A stretch of 64,000 nt of DNA from Natrononativus amylolyticus (GCF_024362525.1 NZ_CP101459.1:620001-684000), one strand, 5' to 3'; counted from the stretch's first letter, positions 9,267 through 18,890 are shown. A program made the numbers and translations. Notes: generated from the letters alone by a model not told the origin.

Positions 9267-10445
9267 ATGAGAGATGCCTATATAATTGGCGCTGGCCAAT
9301 CATCGTATGGTGCGTTTCCCTCAGAAAGTTACCGGTCATTATTTCAAATAGCATTTGAAACTACGGTTGATAGTGTTGAAAATGAATTTGACCCCAAGGA
9401 TATTGATGAGGTGGTCCTGGGGACTCTTGGAGTCGGGGGTAGACAGCTTGGCCTCTCCGGGCCTGCAGTAACAGAATACGTCGGTTTGAATGGAACGCCC
9501 ACCAATCGAGTCGAAAATGCCTGTGCAGCAAGTGGGTTCGCCGTTCGACAAGCCGTTCAAGCAGTCAAATCTGGGATGGCCGATGTCGTTCTTGCTGGTG
9601 GTTTCGAAATTATGTCAGATATGAGTTCGAATGCCACAAAATATTGGCTCGGTGTTTCTGGAGAAACCCAATGGGAACGCCTAGCCGGTACGACATTTTC
9701 CGGGGTCTATGCACAAATGGCTTCAGCGCACATGGAACAGTACGGGACTACACAAGAACAACTCTCACGAGTAGCGGTCAAAAACCACGCAAACGGAGCA
9801 AAAAACCCACATGCTCAGTTAGATTTTGAGTGTACACTAGATGATGCACAGGCTGCGCCAGTAATTGCTGACCCCCTTAACCTCTATCATTGTTGCCCAA
9901 CTTCAGATGGTGCGGCTTGCGTCCTAATTGTGAGTGAAGACGTTGTTAGTCAATACACTGATACCCCCATCCGGGTTTCCGGGGTTGGTGCTGGCAGTGA
10001 TAAAGTTGGACTCTTTCAACGTGATACATACACAAGAATTCCTGCAAGTGAAAAAGCTGCAGAGGCTGCATACAAGATGGCAGGTATTGGTCCGAGCGAT
10101 ATTGATTTTGCAGAAGTTCACGATTGTTTTACAATCGCAGAGTTGCTTGCCTATGAAGATCTCCAATTCTGTAAGAGGGGTGAATCCGGCGAGTTCATCG
10201 AATGCGGTGCAACAGAAATTGACGGCAAAATTCCGGTTAACACGTCCGGTGGGCTCAAATCGAAAGGCCATCCAATCGGTGCAACAGGTGCAGGACAAGT
10301 TGTCGAAGTATTCAAGCAACTTTCTAATAATGCGGGTGAGCGTCAACTTGAAAATCCAATACGCGGACTTACGCACAATGTAGGTGGGAGCGGTGGTGCC
10401 GCTGTAGTCCATATCTTTGAGAAGAAAAAAGGGGTGAAAACATGA
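9267..10445 (+). CDS. SCP2-type thiolase (acetyl-CoA acyltransferase family)
   Basis: A 392-residue thiolase. The nucleophile is Cys86 in VENACAASGF. The middle HDCF motif (AEVHDCFTIAE) and GLKSKGHPIGATGAGQ supply the other catalytic residues. The end reads THNVGGSGGAAVV without the usual C-terminal Cys, as in SCP2/SCPx-type thiolases that use the Cys of HDCF. It should cleave or form a 3-ketoacyl-CoA with free CoA. Its stop overlaps the ATG of the next gene (ATGA), so the two are co-translated and probably form a complex, as thiolase, HMG-CoA synthase and DUF35 proteins do in other archaea. The context makes thiolytic cleavage at the end of a degradation pathway likely. Confidence 0.85.
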   Translation: MRDAYIIGAGQSSYGAFPSESYRSLFQIAFETTVDSVENEFDPKDIDEVVLGTLGVGGRQLGLSGPAVTEYVGLNGTPTNRVENACAASGFAVRQAVQAVKSGMADVVLAGGFEIMSDMSSNATKYWLGVSGETQWERLAGTTFSGVYAQMASAHMEQYGTTQEQLSRVAVKNHANGAKNPHAQLDFECTLDDAQAAPVIADPLNLYHCCPTSDGAACVLIVSEDVVSQYTDTPIRVSGVGAGSDKVGLFQRDTYTRIPASEKAAEAAYKMAGIGPSDIDFAEVHDCFTIAELLAYEDLQFCKRGESGEFIECGATEIDGKIPVNTSGGLKSKGHPIGATGAGQVVEVFKQLSNNAGERQLENPIRGLTHNVGGSGGAAVVHIFEKKKGVKT

Positions 10446-11881
10446 CAGGGATTACTGGAATCGGTGCCTACGTTCCTCAGTACTCTATAAGTGCAAAGGA
10501 ATTTAGAAATGCATGGGGAGAATTCAAAGGGCCAGGAATCTCAAAAAAAGCAGTACCAGCATTCGACGAAGATTCATTGACTATGGCATATGAGGCTGCC
10601 AAGCGAGCACTCGATGCAGCCGAGACGGACTTAGAGAACGTTGGTTGGCTTGGGTTTGCGTCATCAAGACCACCGATAGCCGAAGGTGATTTAACAGCTC
10701 ATTTAGGCGCGATGCTTGCAATCCCTCACTCAGCAACTCTGCAATTATTCACCGGGAGCACACGTGCTGGAACTCGTGCGCTATGGGCGGGAATTGATGC
10801 AATCGAGGCTGGTGTAGATACAGCTGTTGTTGTCGCTGCAGATGCGCCATACGGAAAACCAGATGGTGAAATCGACCACAGTGCCGGTGCCGGTGCCGCA
10901 GCATTTGTACTCGAGTCAGACGGACCGGCTGAGATCAAGGATCGTGGAGAGTACGCAACACCATACTCTGGAACTCGTTTCCGCAATATCGATCAAAAGG
11001 AAACCACAGGGCTAGGTATCACTCAATACGATAGAAACGCGTTCACCGATACAATCAGTCAGGCGATGTCGTCGTTCGAGGCTGATCTCGATACCGACGC
11101 TGTTGCAGTTCAGGCACCAAATGGAAAGCTACCGTATCGGTTAGCAAAAGAATTTAACATTGATGCTGAAAAGATACAAAATGCAGTAACTGTACACAAA
11201 CACGGCGATTTGGGTGCAGCGAGTGTACCAATTTCATTATCCCACGCACTTGCTAGCGGTCACGAAACCGTTCTTGCGGTCTCATATGGTAGTGGTTCGG
11301 GAGCAGATGCAGTTGTTGTAAAAGCTGACGGCCCCGTTCCTAATAGAACAGCGCTTGAAACGGCAATTCCACTCACATACACAGAATATTTGCGTCATCG
11401 AGGAGTTATTACGACAGATCCACCAGCCGGTGGCGGTGCCTACGTTAGTATTCCAACTTGGCAACGTTCGCTTGCGCAGCGATACCGGTTAAAAGCAGGG
11501 CGTTGTTCAGAATGTGGAGCACTTTCATTTCCTCCAGAAGGGGCTTGTGAAAGCTGTGGCAAATTAGCTGAGTACGAGCTTGAAGAGTTGTCTGTGACTG
11601 GAAAAATTGAGACTGTCACAACGATATCGCAAGGAGGTGCCCCACCAGAGTTTGCCGAACAACAAGCTAAATCTGGTGACTACGTCTCGGCAATCATCTC
11701 GTTCGATACAAAAGACAACAAAGAGACGGTTAGTCTGCCTGCAATGGGTACAAGTGCTACATCTGCTGATTACGAAATTGGAGAGGAGGTTACGTCAACG
11801 ATTCGACGCATCTATACACAGGAGGGAGTCACCCGATATGGTTTCAAGATGTGTCCTTTGTCCCTAGACCGTCAAGAGTAG
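10442..11881 (+). CDS. HMG-CoA-synthase-like protein fused to a DUF35 OB-fold domain
   Basis: A 479-residue fusion. Residues 1 to about 340 form a thiolase-fold domain of the HMG-CoA synthase/FabH type (MTGITGIGAYVPQY at the start, SHALASGHETVLAVSYGSG later). The rest is a DUF35 module: a zinc ribbon (CSECG, then CESCG) followed by an OB fold. Where HMG-CoA synthases have the catalytic Cys before AGT (C-x-AGT), this protein has Thr107 (STRAGTRAL), so ordinary HMG-CoA synthase chemistry is unlikely. In archaea the three proteins thiolase, HMGCS and DUF35 form one complex sharing CoA sites; here two are fused and the third overlaps by four bases. It may be a non-catalytic or altered partner for the thiolase. 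Confidence 0.8.
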   Translation: MTGITGIGAYVPQYSISAKEFRNAWGEFKGPGISKKAVPAFDEDSLTMAYEAAKRALDAAETDLENVGWLGFASSRPPIAEGDLTAHLGAMLAIPHSATLQLFTGSTRAGTRALWAGIDAIEAGVDTAVVVAADAPYGKPDGEIDHSAGAGAAAFVLESDGPAEIKDRGEYATPYSGTRFRNIDQKETTGLGITQYDRNAFTDTISQAMSSFEADLDTDAVAVQAPNGKLPYRLAKEFNIDAEKIQNAVTVHKHGDLGAASVPISLSHALASGHETVLAVSYGSGSGADAVVVKADGPVPNRTALETAIPLTYTEYLRHRGVITTDPPAGGGAYVSIPTWQRSLAQRYRLKAGRCSECGALSFPPEGACESCGKLAEYELEELSVTGKIETVTTISQGGAPPEFAEQQAKSGDYVSAIISFDTKDNKETVSLPAMGTSATSADYEIGEEVTSTIRRIYTQEGVTRYGFKMCPLSLDRQE

Positions 11882-12036
11882 CAGCCACTGTTCTTTAATC
11901 AAAAGACGACATAACACAAGTAAGTCTGCTAAGAGTAATCCCAATAACGGAGGGTGTTCGGCCGCATAGTTTGGTACACCCTTGATGAGGATCTACGCTT
12001 GAGATAGCGGTTACGTCAAGGGACTAATACCCTTCT

Positions 12037-13278
12037 TTAGAAGGGGATCATTCCTCCAAGTCCGGGTCCGAGGACCAATTGATCATAGAGCGTCTGAGAC
12101 GCGATGATAATTACGACAACCAGAACTAAGGCACCGAGTATGTTCTGCGTCGTACTATTGGTGTACTCCCCAAGGAGTCTGTCGTTGTTCATTGCATATA
12201 GCAGGAAGACTGCTAAGATTGGTAGTAATAGCCCGTTTGCAACTTGTGCAAAGATAATCAACTGAATGACGTCATATTCGAACGTCGAGAAGATGAAAGC
12301 GAAAGCAAGGACTGACACCCAAATTGCGCGGAAGCGCGTAGCCTTCATGTCACGTTCCCATCCAAGAACACCCGCTGTAGCATATGCAGCTGCGAGCGGT
12401 GCGGTTATAGCGCTCGAGAACGCTGCTGCGAAGAATCCGACCGCGAAGAAATAGAAGGCCCAGCCACCGAAGATAGGCTCGAGTTGGTCAGCCATCTGAC
12501 TCACATTGCCGAGTTCGGTTCCTTCAGGGAACACGCCAGCAGCAGTGACCATGATCGAGAGCATAATAATTCCCCCTAGCGACATCATGAATATTGTATC
12601 TGTACGAGACGCCTCTAGACCATCAGTACCACCCCATTTCTCCTGAACTGTGCTTGCATGCAGGAACAGATTGTAACCGACAATCGTAGTTCCAATTACG
12701 CCTGCGATCAAGTATGCCGATCCGTCGGGGATAGTTGGGATGAATCCAGATGCCATTCCGGAGAAGTTCGGGCCAATAACGATCGCGTTGAAAATAAACG
12801 CGAATCCCATGAGGCCGACGATACCAATGAATATGTATTCTAATAATTTGTAGCTACCGACCCATAATACGGCAAACGCTACCAATGCAGCGAGGGGGGT
12901 CCAAATATTCGTACTGGTCCCTGTGACCATCACCAGTCCTTCACCACTGGATACGAAATTACTGACCTGATATGCAGCTGTCCCAATTAAGATCGCAGCC
13001 ACAACCAACCCAATTGCGGAATAACGTATAACTGGATGTTTGAACTCGCTGTAGATTGCTTCTCCCAATCCTTTTCCAGTAACGAGTCCTAACCGAGCGC
13101 TCATCTCTTGAAGAATGATTGTCGCTGTAATACTAAACACAACCGTCCAAACGAGTAGGTATGCATATTCAGCACCCAATGCACTCGCGGTTGTGATAGT
13201 GCCAGGCCCGATAAATGCTGCTGAAATCAATGCGGCAGGCCCCAACTCTCGTAGTCGCTGTGTATCGATTATTCCCAT
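12037..13278 (-). CDS. NRAMP-family-like membrane transporter lacking metal ligands
   Basis: A 413-residue protein with about 11 membrane helices, matching the NRAMP fold in length and pattern (EMSARLGLVTGKGLGEAI after helix 2; FAVGFFAAAFSSAITAPLAA late). In helix 1 the canonical DPGN metal site reads GPGT (residues 24-27), and in helix 6 the MPHN-type motif reads VGYN before LFLHAS. Both metal-binding sites are therefore changed, and Mn/Fe transport is doubtful. Similar NRAMP-like proteins occur beside 5-oxoprolinase-type genes in bacteria. The catabolic setting suggests an organic-acid carrier or another ion, which is inference. The frame opens with TTG at 13293; the ATG at 13278 is chosen. 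A TATA-like CTATAAAAG lies at about 13311. Confidence 0.75.
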   Translation of the reverse strand: MGIIDTQRLRELGPAALISAAFIGPGTITTASALGAEYAYLLVWTVVFSITATIILQEMSARLGLVTGKGLGEAIYSEFKHPVIRYSAIGLVVAAILIGTAAYQVSNFVSSGEGLVMVTGTSTNIWTPLAALVAFAVLWVGSYKLLEYIFIGIVGLMGFAFIFNAIVIGPNFSGMASGFIPTIPDGSAYLIAGVIGTTIVGYNLFLHASTVQEKWGGTDGLEASRTDTIFMMSLGGIIMLSIMVTAAGVFPEGTELGNVSQMADQLEPIFGGWAFYFFAVGFFAAAFSSAITAPLAAAYATAGVLGWERDMKATRFRAIWVSVLAFAFIFSTFEYDVIQLIIFAQVANGLLLPILAVFLLYAMNNDRLLGEYTNSTTQNILGALVLVVVIIIASQTLYDQLVLGPGLGGMIPF

Positions 13279-13470
13279 GTCTAGTGCCCACAAAGATCAC
13301 ACGAAGTAACCCTATAAAAGAATTATTGAGAAATAAGGCGAAATAACATTCTCGAACACATATACCCTCATCAATGAAGGTCGCATTTGTGAATTTTTAT
13401 GAAGATAGATCAGATCCTTGTAGCAGGATGTGCGGACTATATGCTAGATAGCGAGCTGAAAAAGAAATTA

Positions 13471-14016
13471 TTAGTTGGCCACTTGTTCAATTATAATCGC
13501 TTTAAGCACACCTCTCTCGATATCAATTTCTAAGGGCATTTCAACCGTGCTACGTTCAATAAATCGGGTTGCAAACCATCGTGTTGCTTCAGACGGGAAT
13601 ATCACATGGTAAGTGTCCTCAGTGTTTCGCTGCACCTCAAGAAACCCACAAAACGAGAGCCATGTTAGCAGGTCTCCAATTGTTTCAAATTCAGTAGCAT
13701 ACTCACGAGCGTGATAATCTGAGACTCGATCGATAGCTTGGACTAGTTCCGGTTCAGGGTCTCCGTCCGCATAGCAGTACTCAAGGAAAACATGAAAAAA
13801 ATCAATGTCAAGTAGCACATGTTCACCCGACATGAGCATCTGATAGTGTTGACCAAGTTTATCGCTTGCATGCCCATTTGCTGCTTCAAAATTAGTCGCA
13901 TAAAATGTGAGTGCGCGTCTGACTATCTCACTCTGTGGAGAGTCAGTTTTCGTACAAAGTGTTTCAAGCGCTTCGATTGAATCTGCATCAAGCGATGCTG
14001 TAACTCGCTCTGTCAT
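13471..14016 (-). CDS. Ribbon-helix-helix (CopG-like) regulator
   Basis: A 181-residue protein. The first 45 residues (VTASLDADSIEALETL, then SPQSEIVRRALTFY) are a ribbon-helix-helix DNA-binding domain. The remainder (about 50-181) is an acidic alpha/beta domain of a type seen in haloarchaeal RHH proteins, with no recognised ligand motif. It stands between the NRAMP-like gene and the dehydrogenase, all on the minus strand, and may regulate neighbouring genes of the island. The target is unknown. Confidence 0.7.
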   Translation of the reverse strand: MTERVTASLDADSIEALETLCTKTDSPQSEIVRRALTFYATNFEAANGHASDKLGQHYQMLMSGEHVLLDIDFFHVFLEYCYADGDPEPELVQAIDRVSDYHAREYATEFETIGDLLTWLSFCGFLEVQRNTEDTYHVIFPSEATRWFATRFIERSTVEMPLEIDIERGVLKAIIIEQVAN

Positions 14017-14147
14017 ATTTTCTCATAGGAAGCAAGGCAGGTATAGTTCACGGTATCCATTGTTATCGAGATGAGAAAAGCATAGTGCTCCTGCTGAAGA
14101 AGCAATAGATGGCAATTAGTGAATCAAGACGCCAATCTACTACTCTA

Positions 14148-15218
14148 CTACGATTGAGTCAGAATGAGTTTCCCATAAAGGCCCCGATTCGCCATTTTTT
14201 CAAAAGCCACTTCGTAATCGGAGAGCCGAATAGTTTCCTGAATTACGGGTTCAATACGTCCGTTCCAAACATGATCAAGCATATCTACGAAATCAGAGTG
14301 GCTATGCGAGGTACTTCCAAACACCTCCAGTTGGCGCATGAAGATTAACCGAATTTCAGTTTCGGGGTTAGGACCGGCTGTCGCTCCAGAAGTAATGAAC
14401 TTGCCTCCGTTCCGCAGACATCGCATTGACTTTACCCAAGTATCGCCTCCGACAGTATTAAATACGGCATCAACTCCCGTTTTGTCAGTAAGTTCCCATA
14501 TTTTCCTATCGAATTCCTCTTCATTGTAATTGATAACGTGGTCTACCCCCATTTCTTGAAGTCTCTCAGTTTTCGATTCCGAACCAGTTATTGCGTAGAG
14601 TGTCTCGACACCGATGACATTCTTTGCAATTTGGATAGCATATGTTCCGACACCCCCAGTGGCACCAACTACTAAAAGATCGTGTGGTGGTCGAATATCA
14701 CCGCGATTCATAAGTGCCCGCCAAGCACATCCTGCTGCAATAGGAACCGCCGCGGCAGTCTCGAAACTGACATGGTCAGGAAGAGGATGCAAATTTCGTT
14801 CAGGAACATCAACATATTCAGCGAATCCCCCCCGCCGGTGTTCACCAATGACTTTTAGGTTTCGGCACATAGACTGCTCCCCGTTAAGACAAAGATCGCA
14901 TTCGCGACAGGAGATGCGAGAATTGACGACAACCCGATCACCAGCGGACCAGTCACTGACGTCATCACCGACAACTTCAACTACACCAGCAATATCACCG
15001 CCGCCCCAAAACGGGTACTCCGTAATATAGTGGTCAAGTTCTCGAACTGCGAACAAATCCTGATGATTGAGCGAGGATGCTTTAACATTGACCAATACGT
15101 CATTGTCTCCTATAGAAGGAATTGGGACGTCTAACAACTCGATCTGATCAATATCACCGTGTTCGTGAAATCCAATAGCTTTCATAGTTCCAGTCATCTC
15201 ATCGGGATTGCTACTCAT
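14148..15218 (-). CDS. Zinc-type medium-chain alcohol dehydrogenase / quinone oxidoreductase
   Basis: An MDR-family oxidoreductase of about 356 residues. Residues 95-112 carry the structural-zinc cysteines (C-x2-C-x2-C-x7-C in CRECDLCLNGEQSMC). The NAD(P)-binding fold has VVGATGGVGTYAIQIAK. The position of the catalytic-zinc Cys reads SSLNHQDL, without Cys, so the protein resembles acryloyl-CoA or enoyl-CoA reductases and quinone reductases of the family more than true alcohol dehydrogenases. It could reduce an unsaturated CoA ester in the island. The start is uncertain: the ATG at 15218 is used, but a TATA-like box at about 15231-15237 fits starts at 15197 or 15188 better. Confidence 0.75.
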   Translation of the reverse strand: MSSNPDEMTGTMKAIGFHEHGDIDQIELLDVPIPSIGDNDVLVNVKASSLNHQDLFAVRELDHYITEYPFWGGGDIAGVVEVVGDDVSDWSAGDRVVVNSRISCRECDLCLNGEQSMCRNLKVIGEHRRGGFAEYVDVPERNLHPLPDHVSFETAAAVPIAAGCAWRALMNRGDIRPPHDLLVVGATGGVGTYAIQIAKNVIGVETLYAITGSESKTERLQEMGVDHVINYNEEEFDRKIWELTDKTGVDAVFNTVGGDTWVKSMRCLRNGGKFITSGATAGPNPETEIRLIFMRQLEVFGSTSHSHSDFVDMLDHVWNGRIEPVIQETIRLSDYEVAFEKMANRGLYGKLILTQS

Positions 15219-15420
15219 TAGCAACCAAACTGTTTATTGGGAAGGGGCATAACATTTCTGTAGTAAAGGGCTACGGTAGTTTTCAATCAACATTACGATT
15301 TCAAGCAGGAAATCGATCCTAATCAAGTCTCTATCGGAAAATAAAAGACACCAGAGTCAAAGGTCATGCTTAGAATTGAAACCAAATTGATACCGATCGC
15401 TAGGTAACAATAGGACCATC

Positions 15421-16614
15421 GTGTATACCAATCTCGACGAGCAGCCCGATAGTCGCCACAGTTGGATAGTAGCTACAGTTGGCGCTGTTGCTATGATATT
15501 TACAATGGGGACTCCGTTCTCGTATGGGGTTTTTATAGGACCTTTTAGCACTACTTTTCAGATATCTCCCGTTGTCCTCTCGACGATATTTTCAGTCATG
15601 TTATTCACATTTTTCATTGGAGCCGGAGTGGTAAGCATCCTCACATCACAAGTTCCAGCTCGTTTGCTAATACTGGTTTGTGCGGTAATAATTGGCATAT
15701 TGAGTCCATCACTATATTTCGTTGAATCATATGTCGGACTACTCGTAGTCTTTGCTACAATGGGACTAGCGCTGGGGATGGTATTCGTTGTAATAGCGTC
15801 GATTGTCCCACGATGGTTTAGGGAGAATCGTGGATTTGCAATAGGAATCATTTTCGCGGGAAACGGCTTAGGCCTATTTCTACTTCCACCTGCTTGGCAG
15901 CTTGCTATCAGCTACCGTGGTGTGCGTGAGGGATTTTTTATTATAATGACGTCTACCATGGTTACATTTTTTATCGCAGGAATTGTCTGCCGACGACCGC
16001 ATTGGGCAGATCGTTCGACAACTTCCACCAACGACCTTCTTAGGTGGATTCGAAGAGGGAGTAGAACGCGCTCGTTTAGGTTATTGTTCGTCGGTGTTGC
16101 ATGCACGTTTGCGTGGTATCAAATGCTCGCAGCGTACGCAATTGATCTCTTCACACACCGTGGGCTTGCAGAATCGACTGCATCTCTGGCATTTGGACTC
16201 ATTGGCGGTGTGAGTATCATCTCGCGAATTGGAAGTGGATACATTGCAGATTCGCTTGGAGCTCGAGGAGCGTTTCTGGCATCGCTTAGTTGTTCGGCGA
16301 TAGGAATCGGTTTGTTCCTAGCACCGCAGTTTTCAATACTGATACTAGCTATTTTCTTAACTGGTATCGGACTAGGAGGAAGTGCAACCCTCTACATACC
16401 CGTGCTCCTTCGAACGTATGGTCCAGAAAAAGACACCGCCATCGTTGGGACCTCAAACATCGCGATTGGAGTCGCTGCGTTGGCAGTGCCTCCGATTGGA
16501 ACTGGAATTGTTAACTATACCGGATCATTCGAGCCAGCAATTGTGCTCACATTTGTTACGACAGTTCTGGCAATTGTAACAGTAGGACTCGGCGCTACGA
16601 AAACTCACGCCTAG
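15421..16614 (+). CDS. MFS transporter, monocarboxylate/oxalate type
   Basis: A 397-residue major facilitator protein with 12 predicted membrane helices, starting from GTG at 15421. The N-half begins WIVATVGAVAMIFTMGTPFSYGVF, as in OxlT/MCT-like organic-anion carriers, with the typical R-x-N-R-G-x-A loop between helices 4 and 5 (WFRENRGFAIGI). The C-half has FGLIGGVSIISRIGSGYIAD. It probably imports the carboxylic acid that the island degrades, or exports an intermediate. It is followed by an SDR gene 37 bases downstream on the same strand, perhaps co-transcribed. Confidence 0.8.
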   Translation: MYTNLDEQPDSRHSWIVATVGAVAMIFTMGTPFSYGVFIGPFSTTFQISPVVLSTIFSVMLFTFFIGAGVVSILTSQVPARLLILVCAVIIGILSPSLYFVESYVGLLVVFATMGLALGMVFVVIASIVPRWFRENRGFAIGIIFAGNGLGLFLLPPAWQLAISYRGVREGFFIIMTSTMVTFFIAGIVCRRPHWADRSTTSTNDLLRWIRRGSRTRSFRLLFVGVACTFAWYQMLAAYAIDLFTHRGLAESTASLAFGLIGGVSIISRIGSGYIADSLGARGAFLASLSCSAIGIGLFLAPQFSILILAIFLTGIGLGGSATLYIPVLLRTYGPEKDTAIVGTSNIAIGVAALAVPPIGTGIVNYTGSFEPAIVLTFVTTVLAIVTVGLGATKTHA

Positions 16615-16651
16615 TCGAAATAGTTACCTGTATACCGCCAGAGTTCCGGAT

Positions 16652-17395
16652 ATGGACCTTCAACTTGAGGGGCAGACAGCAATCGTGATTGGAGGAACAA
16701 CCGGTATCGGTCGTGGAATTACCGAACGGTTGTATGAAGAAGGAGTGAACGTCGTCCCGACGAGTCGGACTGAAAAGAGCGTTGAAGAAGCAGCGCGTGC
16801 AGTTGAGTGCCCCATAGTTCACCCAACAGACATTACGTGTCAGGATGATATTGAGAGTCTACTGGAAACAACCACTGCTCAGATTGGAGCAGTCAACATT
16901 CTCATCAATAGTTCTGGACTAATTCAAGAAGCAACTTCGCCAGAAGAGATGTCAATCGAGCAGTGGGATACCATCATCGAAACGAACCTATATGGTCCGT
17001 TCCTCGCGTCAAAAATGGTTCCCCCCTACATGGATGGGGAGAACAAAAACATCCTAAACGTAAGTTCAATGGTAGAAGAAGTGCCACTAAAAGGGATGAG
17101 TGCGTACGTTACATCCAAATTTGGCGTAAAAGGTCTTACAAAGAATCTCGCATTAGATTACGCAAATGATGATATTCGCGTTAACGCAATTGCACCAGGA
17201 AACGTAGTGACAAGACAAAATGAGGATGTACTGACGAAGGATACAGTCCAAGATCTGATTCTCGATCGAACTCCAATGGGAAGATATGCGAATGTAGAAG
17301 AAATAGCAGATCCAGCTGCATTTCTAGTCTCACCGAGGGCAAGCTACGCAACTGGTGAGACATTTGTCGTGGACGGTGGATTCACACTCAAGTGA
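16652..17395 (+). CDS. Short-chain dehydrogenase/reductase
   Basis: A 247-residue classical SDR. The cofactor motif is GGTTGIGRGI (residues 14-23), followed by the NSSG variant of NNAG, Ser in LNVSSM, Tyr and Lys in AYVTSKFG, and VNAIAPGNV. Thr-Ser-Arg after beta-strand 2 (VPTSRT) suggests NADP(H). It closely resembles the SDR at 20948-21706 (same GGTTGIG, VVPTSRT, TRQNE and FVVDGGF/LVIDGGF motifs), so the two are paralogues. It probably oxidises a hydroxyacyl-CoA or a cyclic alcohol intermediate; the substrate is not known. Confidence 0.8.
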   Translation: MDLQLEGQTAIVIGGTTGIGRGITERLYEEGVNVVPTSRTEKSVEEAARAVECPIVHPTDITCQDDIESLLETTTAQIGAVNILINSSGLIQEATSPEEMSIEQWDTIIETNLYGPFLASKMVPPYMDGENKNILNVSSMVEEVPLKGMSAYVTSKFGVKGLTKNLALDYANDDIRVNAIAPGNVVTRQNEDVLTKDTVQDLILDRTPMGRYANVEEIADPAAFLVSPRASYATGETFVVDGGFTLK

Positions 17396-17584
17396 CGGTC
17401 TCATACCTGAAGGAGCGAAATTCGCTGACACTAAAATAAACCTCGGTCGGCCTTACCAAATGTTGAAAATTATTATTCATTGCTAGTTTGGTTGCATATT
17501 CTCCGGAGCTAATTGGCAAGAGAGAAGCTAAAATGTACATAGAGATTCATACATTACTAATTAGTTGGGTGCGAACCCACTACT

Positions 17585-17980
17585 ATGCCTCGTCTTTCGG
17601 TCGGCGATACCGCCCAAGCAAGTCTTAAAATTACTGACGAAACAATCAACCAATATGCAGATTTGGTTGGAGATAGAAACCCATTTCACACAGATCCAGA
17701 GTACGCCGCAGAATCGATTTTCGGAGGGAAGTTTGCGCATGGAATGCTAATCGCCGGTGTAATCAGCGCAGCGATGACAGAGTTACCAGGGGAAAATATC
17801 TATTTGGCGCAAGATATTTCGTTTGAACACCCTGTGTTTCCAGGAGATACTGTAACTGCGACCGTTACTGCATCGGAATACTTGGGTGACGATCGCATGG
17901 AGATCGATACAGTTGTCAAAACCGAGTCAGAAACTATTATTACGGGAACTGCAGTCCAGCTTATGGTCCGAGAAGAATAA
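17585..17980 (+). CDS. MaoC-type (R)-specific enoyl-CoA hydratase
   Basis: A 131-residue single hotdog-fold protein. The hydratase-2 motif is complete: Asp and His in GDRNPFHTDPEYA (residues 31-43), then FAHGMLIAG. It should add water to a trans-2-enoyl-CoA to give the (R)-3-hydroxyacyl-CoA. The island also has crotonase-type (S)-specific hydratases, so two stereochemical routes, or substrates of different shape, are served. It has its own upstream region (17396-17584). Confidence 0.85.
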   Translation: MPRLSVGDTAQASLKITDETINQYADLVGDRNPFHTDPEYAAESIFGGKFAHGMLIAGVISAAMTELPGENIYLAQDISFEHPVFPGDTVTATVTASEYLGDDRMEIDTVVKTESETIITGTAVQLMVREE

Positions 17981-18119
17981 GTCAAGAAGGAGAATAGATC
18001 AGGTTAGTTGTATTTCACGGTACTACAGCCAATAAAGCTGGATAGCTGTGATCATAGACTTTGGAATGTATTTCTCCAACGAACCAAACACTTATTTCTC
18101 CAATACCGAAATCCATACT

Positions 18120-18890
18120 ATGGCACATGCGTTAATAGAGACAACCGAGTCAGACGGCCACGTTCACATTACATTAGCTAATGAGGAGAAACCGAATCCA
18201 ATTAATGCTCAACTGCAGAAGGAACTCAACAGTGTACTAGGTGACCTCGAGAATGATGAATCGGTACGAGTGGTGTCAATTACCGGACAAGGGAGCTCGT
18301 TCGCGGTAGGTGCCGATATCTCAGAGATGCATGGTTGGTTACAAAACAAAGAGTGGGACGAACTAATGCGGTTTCTTCGGAGCGGGCAAGAGTTGATGAG
18401 TCGAATAAGTGATCTTCCGGTACCCACACTTGCTTCAATAAACGGATACGCACTAGGTGGAGGACTGGAACTGGCTCTTGCATGTGATCTGCGGTTCGCC
18501 AGTCGCTCTGCGACCGTTGGTTTCCCGGAAATCAATCTCGGGATGATTCCTGGTTGGGGTGGCACACAGCGCCTCCCTAACGTCGTTGGTCAAAGTACTG
18601 CAAAAGATATACTCCTTACCGGCCGCCATATTGACTCAGAGTCAGCCCTAGAAATGGGTCTAATTGATCGAGTGACTGCAGATGATCAATTAGATGAAAC
18701 GGTCGACGACTATGCTGCGACGATTGTTGAAAAACCGTCTCACACGACGCGGTATATGTTAGACGCAGTCGAAGCTAGTAAGACCGACTCTACAGAAATG
18801 GGGCTTAGTCACGAGTTGATGTGTGATATGTTTGCTAGTTTTCCTGCCGAGACTACAGATCGAGTAGAATCCTTCATGGATCGTAGTTAA
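18120..18890 (+). CDS. Enoyl-CoA hydratase/isomerase (crotonase), BadK-like candidate
   Basis: A 256-residue crotonase. The oxyanion-hole segments are AVGADISEM and GYALGGGLELALACD, with catalytic Glu residues in GGGLELA and FPEINLGMIPGWGGTQRL, so it is a standard syn-hydratase. CTTATTTC at about 18091 lies 26 bases before the ATG, which supports this start over the longer frame from 18048. In the proposed alicyclic pathway it would hydrate the cyclic enoyl-CoA (BadK step) or serve ordinary beta-oxidation; the sequence cannot decide. Confidence 0.8.
   Translation: MAHALIETTESDGHVHITLANEEKPNPINAQLQKELNSVLGDLENDESVRVVSITGQGSSFAVGADISEMHGWLQNKEWDELMRFLRSGQELMSRISDLPVPTLASINGYALGGGLELALACDLRFASRSATVGFPEINLGMIPGWGGTQRLPNVVGQSTAKDILLTGRHIDSESALEMGLIDRVTADDQLDETVDDYAATIVEKPSHTTRYMLDAVEASKTDSTEMGLSHELMCDMFASFPAETTDRVESFMDRS

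Noticed and set aside
10442-11881. A functional HMG-CoA synthase of isoprenoid synthesis
   Set aside because: The catalytic Cys is replaced by Thr107 and the gene belongs to a catabolic island.
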